This document shows positions 62,948 to 64,000 of a stretch of 64,000 nucleotides of DNA, one piece after another. The notes beneath the pieces were generated by a model. The model was not told where the DNA came from and searched no databases. It worked only from the letters and a program-made list of their open reading frames with translations. The stretch covers positions 434,001 through 498,000 of the forward strand of contig CANLOU010000002.1 of the NCBI GenBank assembly GCA_947492995.1, read 5' to 3'. Numbering within the stretch: the stretch's first letter is position 1; each line of letters opens with the position of its first letter. This stretch comes from an uncultured Litoreibacter sp. (GTDB lineage: Bacteria; Pseudomonadota; Alphaproteobacteria; Rhodobacterales; Rhodobacteraceae). Both the position numbers and the translations under genes were made by a program.

Positions 62948-64000
62948 TTAGCGGTAGGTGACGGCTTTGACGGCGTCCATGACTTCTTTGGTCGTGGTCA
63001 GCGCAAGCTTTTCAAGGTTGGCGGCGTAAGGCATGGGGACGTCCTTGCCGGTGCAGTTCAGCACGGGGGCGTCCAGGTAGTCGAATGCCTCCGTCATGAT
63101 CTGCGCGCTCAGGTAGCTGCCGATGGAGCAGACCGGGAAGCCTTCCTCTACAGTCACGCAACGGTTTGTTTTCTTTACGCTTTCTATGACGGTTGGCAGG
63201 TCCAGCGGGCGCAATGTCCGCAGGTCAATCACCTCCGCTGAGATGCCGTCTTTGGCCAGCTCGTCTGCCGCTTCCAACGCGTATTTCATCCCGATGCCGA
63301 AGCTGACGATGGTCACGTCTGTGCCTTCGCGCCAGATCTTCGCCTTGCCAAATGGCACGGTGTAGTCGTCCATCACCGGCACGTCGAAGCTTTGACCGTA
63401 GAGAATTTCATTCTCAAGGAAGATCACCGGGTTCGGGTCGCGGATCGCGGTTTTCAGCAGGCCTTTGGCGTCGGCGGCGGAATAGGGCATCACCACTTTC
63501 AGGCCCGGAACCTGGGAATACCAGGACGCGTAGTCATGGGAGTGCTGGGCACCCACACGGGCCGCCGCGCCGTTGGGGCCGCGGAACACAATCGGCGCGC
63601 CCATCTGGCCACCCGACATATACAATGTCTTCGCGGCAGAGTTGATGATGTGGTCAATCGCCTGCATGGCAAAGTTGAAGGTCATGAACTCGACAATCGG
63701 GTTCAGCCCGCCAAAGGCAGCGCCAACACCGATCCCGGCAAACCCATGCTCGGTGATAGGGGTGTCGATCACGCGTTTGGCGCCGAACTCGTCCAGCAGG
63801 CCTTGGCTGATCTTGTAGGCGCCCTGATATTCGGCAACTTCCTCGCCCATCAGGAACACGTTCTCGTTGGACCGCATTTCCTCGGCCATCGCGTCGCGCA
63901 AGGCTTCGCGGACGGTTGTTGGCTTCATCTCGGTGCCTTCGGGGATGTCCATCTCCGTAGGGGTCACGACGGCAACAGGTGCGGCAGGGGCGGCGGCGGC
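62948..64000 (-). CDS. pdhB: Pyruvate dehydrogenase E1 beta subunit (lipoyl-fused), 5' part beyond the window
   Basis: At least 350 codons are visible and the frame stays open to the right edge. The E1-beta core spans the visible part: [99 protein letters not shown], and [18 protein letters not shown]. Upstream of GTG 63967 the frame continues as an Ala/Pro linker ([11 protein letters not shown]), as in alphaproteobacterial E1-beta proteins that begin with a lipoyl domain. The true start therefore lies outside the window. With E1-alpha it decarboxylates pyruvate. Confidence 0.93.
   Translation of the reverse strand, partial: AAAAPAAPVAVVTPTEMDIPEGTEMKPTTVREALRDAMAEEMRSNENVFLMGEEVAEYQGAYKISQGLLDEFGAKRVIDTPITEHGFAGIGVGAAFGGLNPIVEFMTFNFAMQAIDHIINSAAKTLYMSGGQMGAPIVFRGPNGAAARVGAQHSHDYASWYSQVPGLKVVMPYSAADAKGLLKTAIRDPNPVIFLENEILYGQSFDVPVMDDYTVPFGKAKIWREGTDVTIVSFGIGMKYALEAADELAKDGISAEVIDLRTLRPLDLPTVIESVKKTNRCVTVEEGFPVCSIGSYLSAQIMTEAFDYLDAPVLNCTGKDVPMPYAANLEKLALTTTKEVMDAVKAVTYR

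Noticed and set aside
63967-63967. GTG at 63967 as the start of pdhB
   Set aside because: The frame stays open and encodes an Ala/Pro linker upstream, as in lipoyl-fused E1-beta proteins.

Overview
The window looks like chromosomal DNA of a marine alphaproteobacterium of the Rhodobacteraceae (Roseobacter group). This rests on the gene content: a complete RcGTA-type gene transfer agent cluster behind fabF-mltG, a lipoyl-E1beta pyruvate dehydrogenase subunit, a ScfR/RamB-type short-chain-acyl regulator next to acsA, and the NDUFA12 - mlaD - DUF2155 - aat - accC - accB block. Base composition is GC-rich and coding density is high. The genus cannot be read from the sequence. Domain names come from residue patterns read by eye; no database search was possible.

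Layout. 1-5.4 kb: ROK regulator, a CRTAC1/FG-GAP secreted protein converging on a di-heme peroxidase, and a photolyase-like protein whose domain order looks inverted. 5.6-12.9 kb: clpP and clpX (separated by a terminator), small conserved genes (RidA, NDUFA12, MlaD, DUF2155), then aat and accBC on the other strand. 13-25.3 kb: acsA preceded by a five-gene branched-chain-amino-acid-type ABC transporter, facing away from a ScfR/RamB-like regulator, a receiver-only response regulator, a small membrane protein and a CrbS-like symporter-histidine kinase. This is the best candidate for a coherent, little-described system: uptake, sensing and activation of acetate or related short-chain acids. 25.4-39 kb: a stray FliM-like protein, glnBA, a split nnrE/nnrD pair, a small Hint-domain protein, tRNA-Leu(UAG), tig, rpsF-rpsR-rplI, YceI, the otnK-otnC-otnI tetronate pathway, and a cytochrome b561-YceI fusion. 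39-45.3 kb: fabD, fabG, acpP, fabF and mltG, interrupted by two opposite-strand genes.

45.4-60.6 kb: an apparently intact gene transfer agent cluster (small terminase to g15, plus a DUF2793 protein). Upstream lie a perfect CtrA box (TTAA-N7-TTAA) and a promoter-like sequence, and between promoter and first gene a strong intrinsic terminator. Two more terminator-like hairpins lie inside the operon (after the large terminase and after the capsid gene), and a 19-bp element recurs in two of its gaps. This suggests attenuation or antitermination control, or a leader-derived small RNA. 60.7-64 kb: cysE, then pdhC and the 3' part of pdhB, which runs off the right edge.

No CRISPR array, insertion sequence, integrase or rRNA gene was seen. 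Apart from the 350-bp GTA leader region, no gap exceeds 300 bp.
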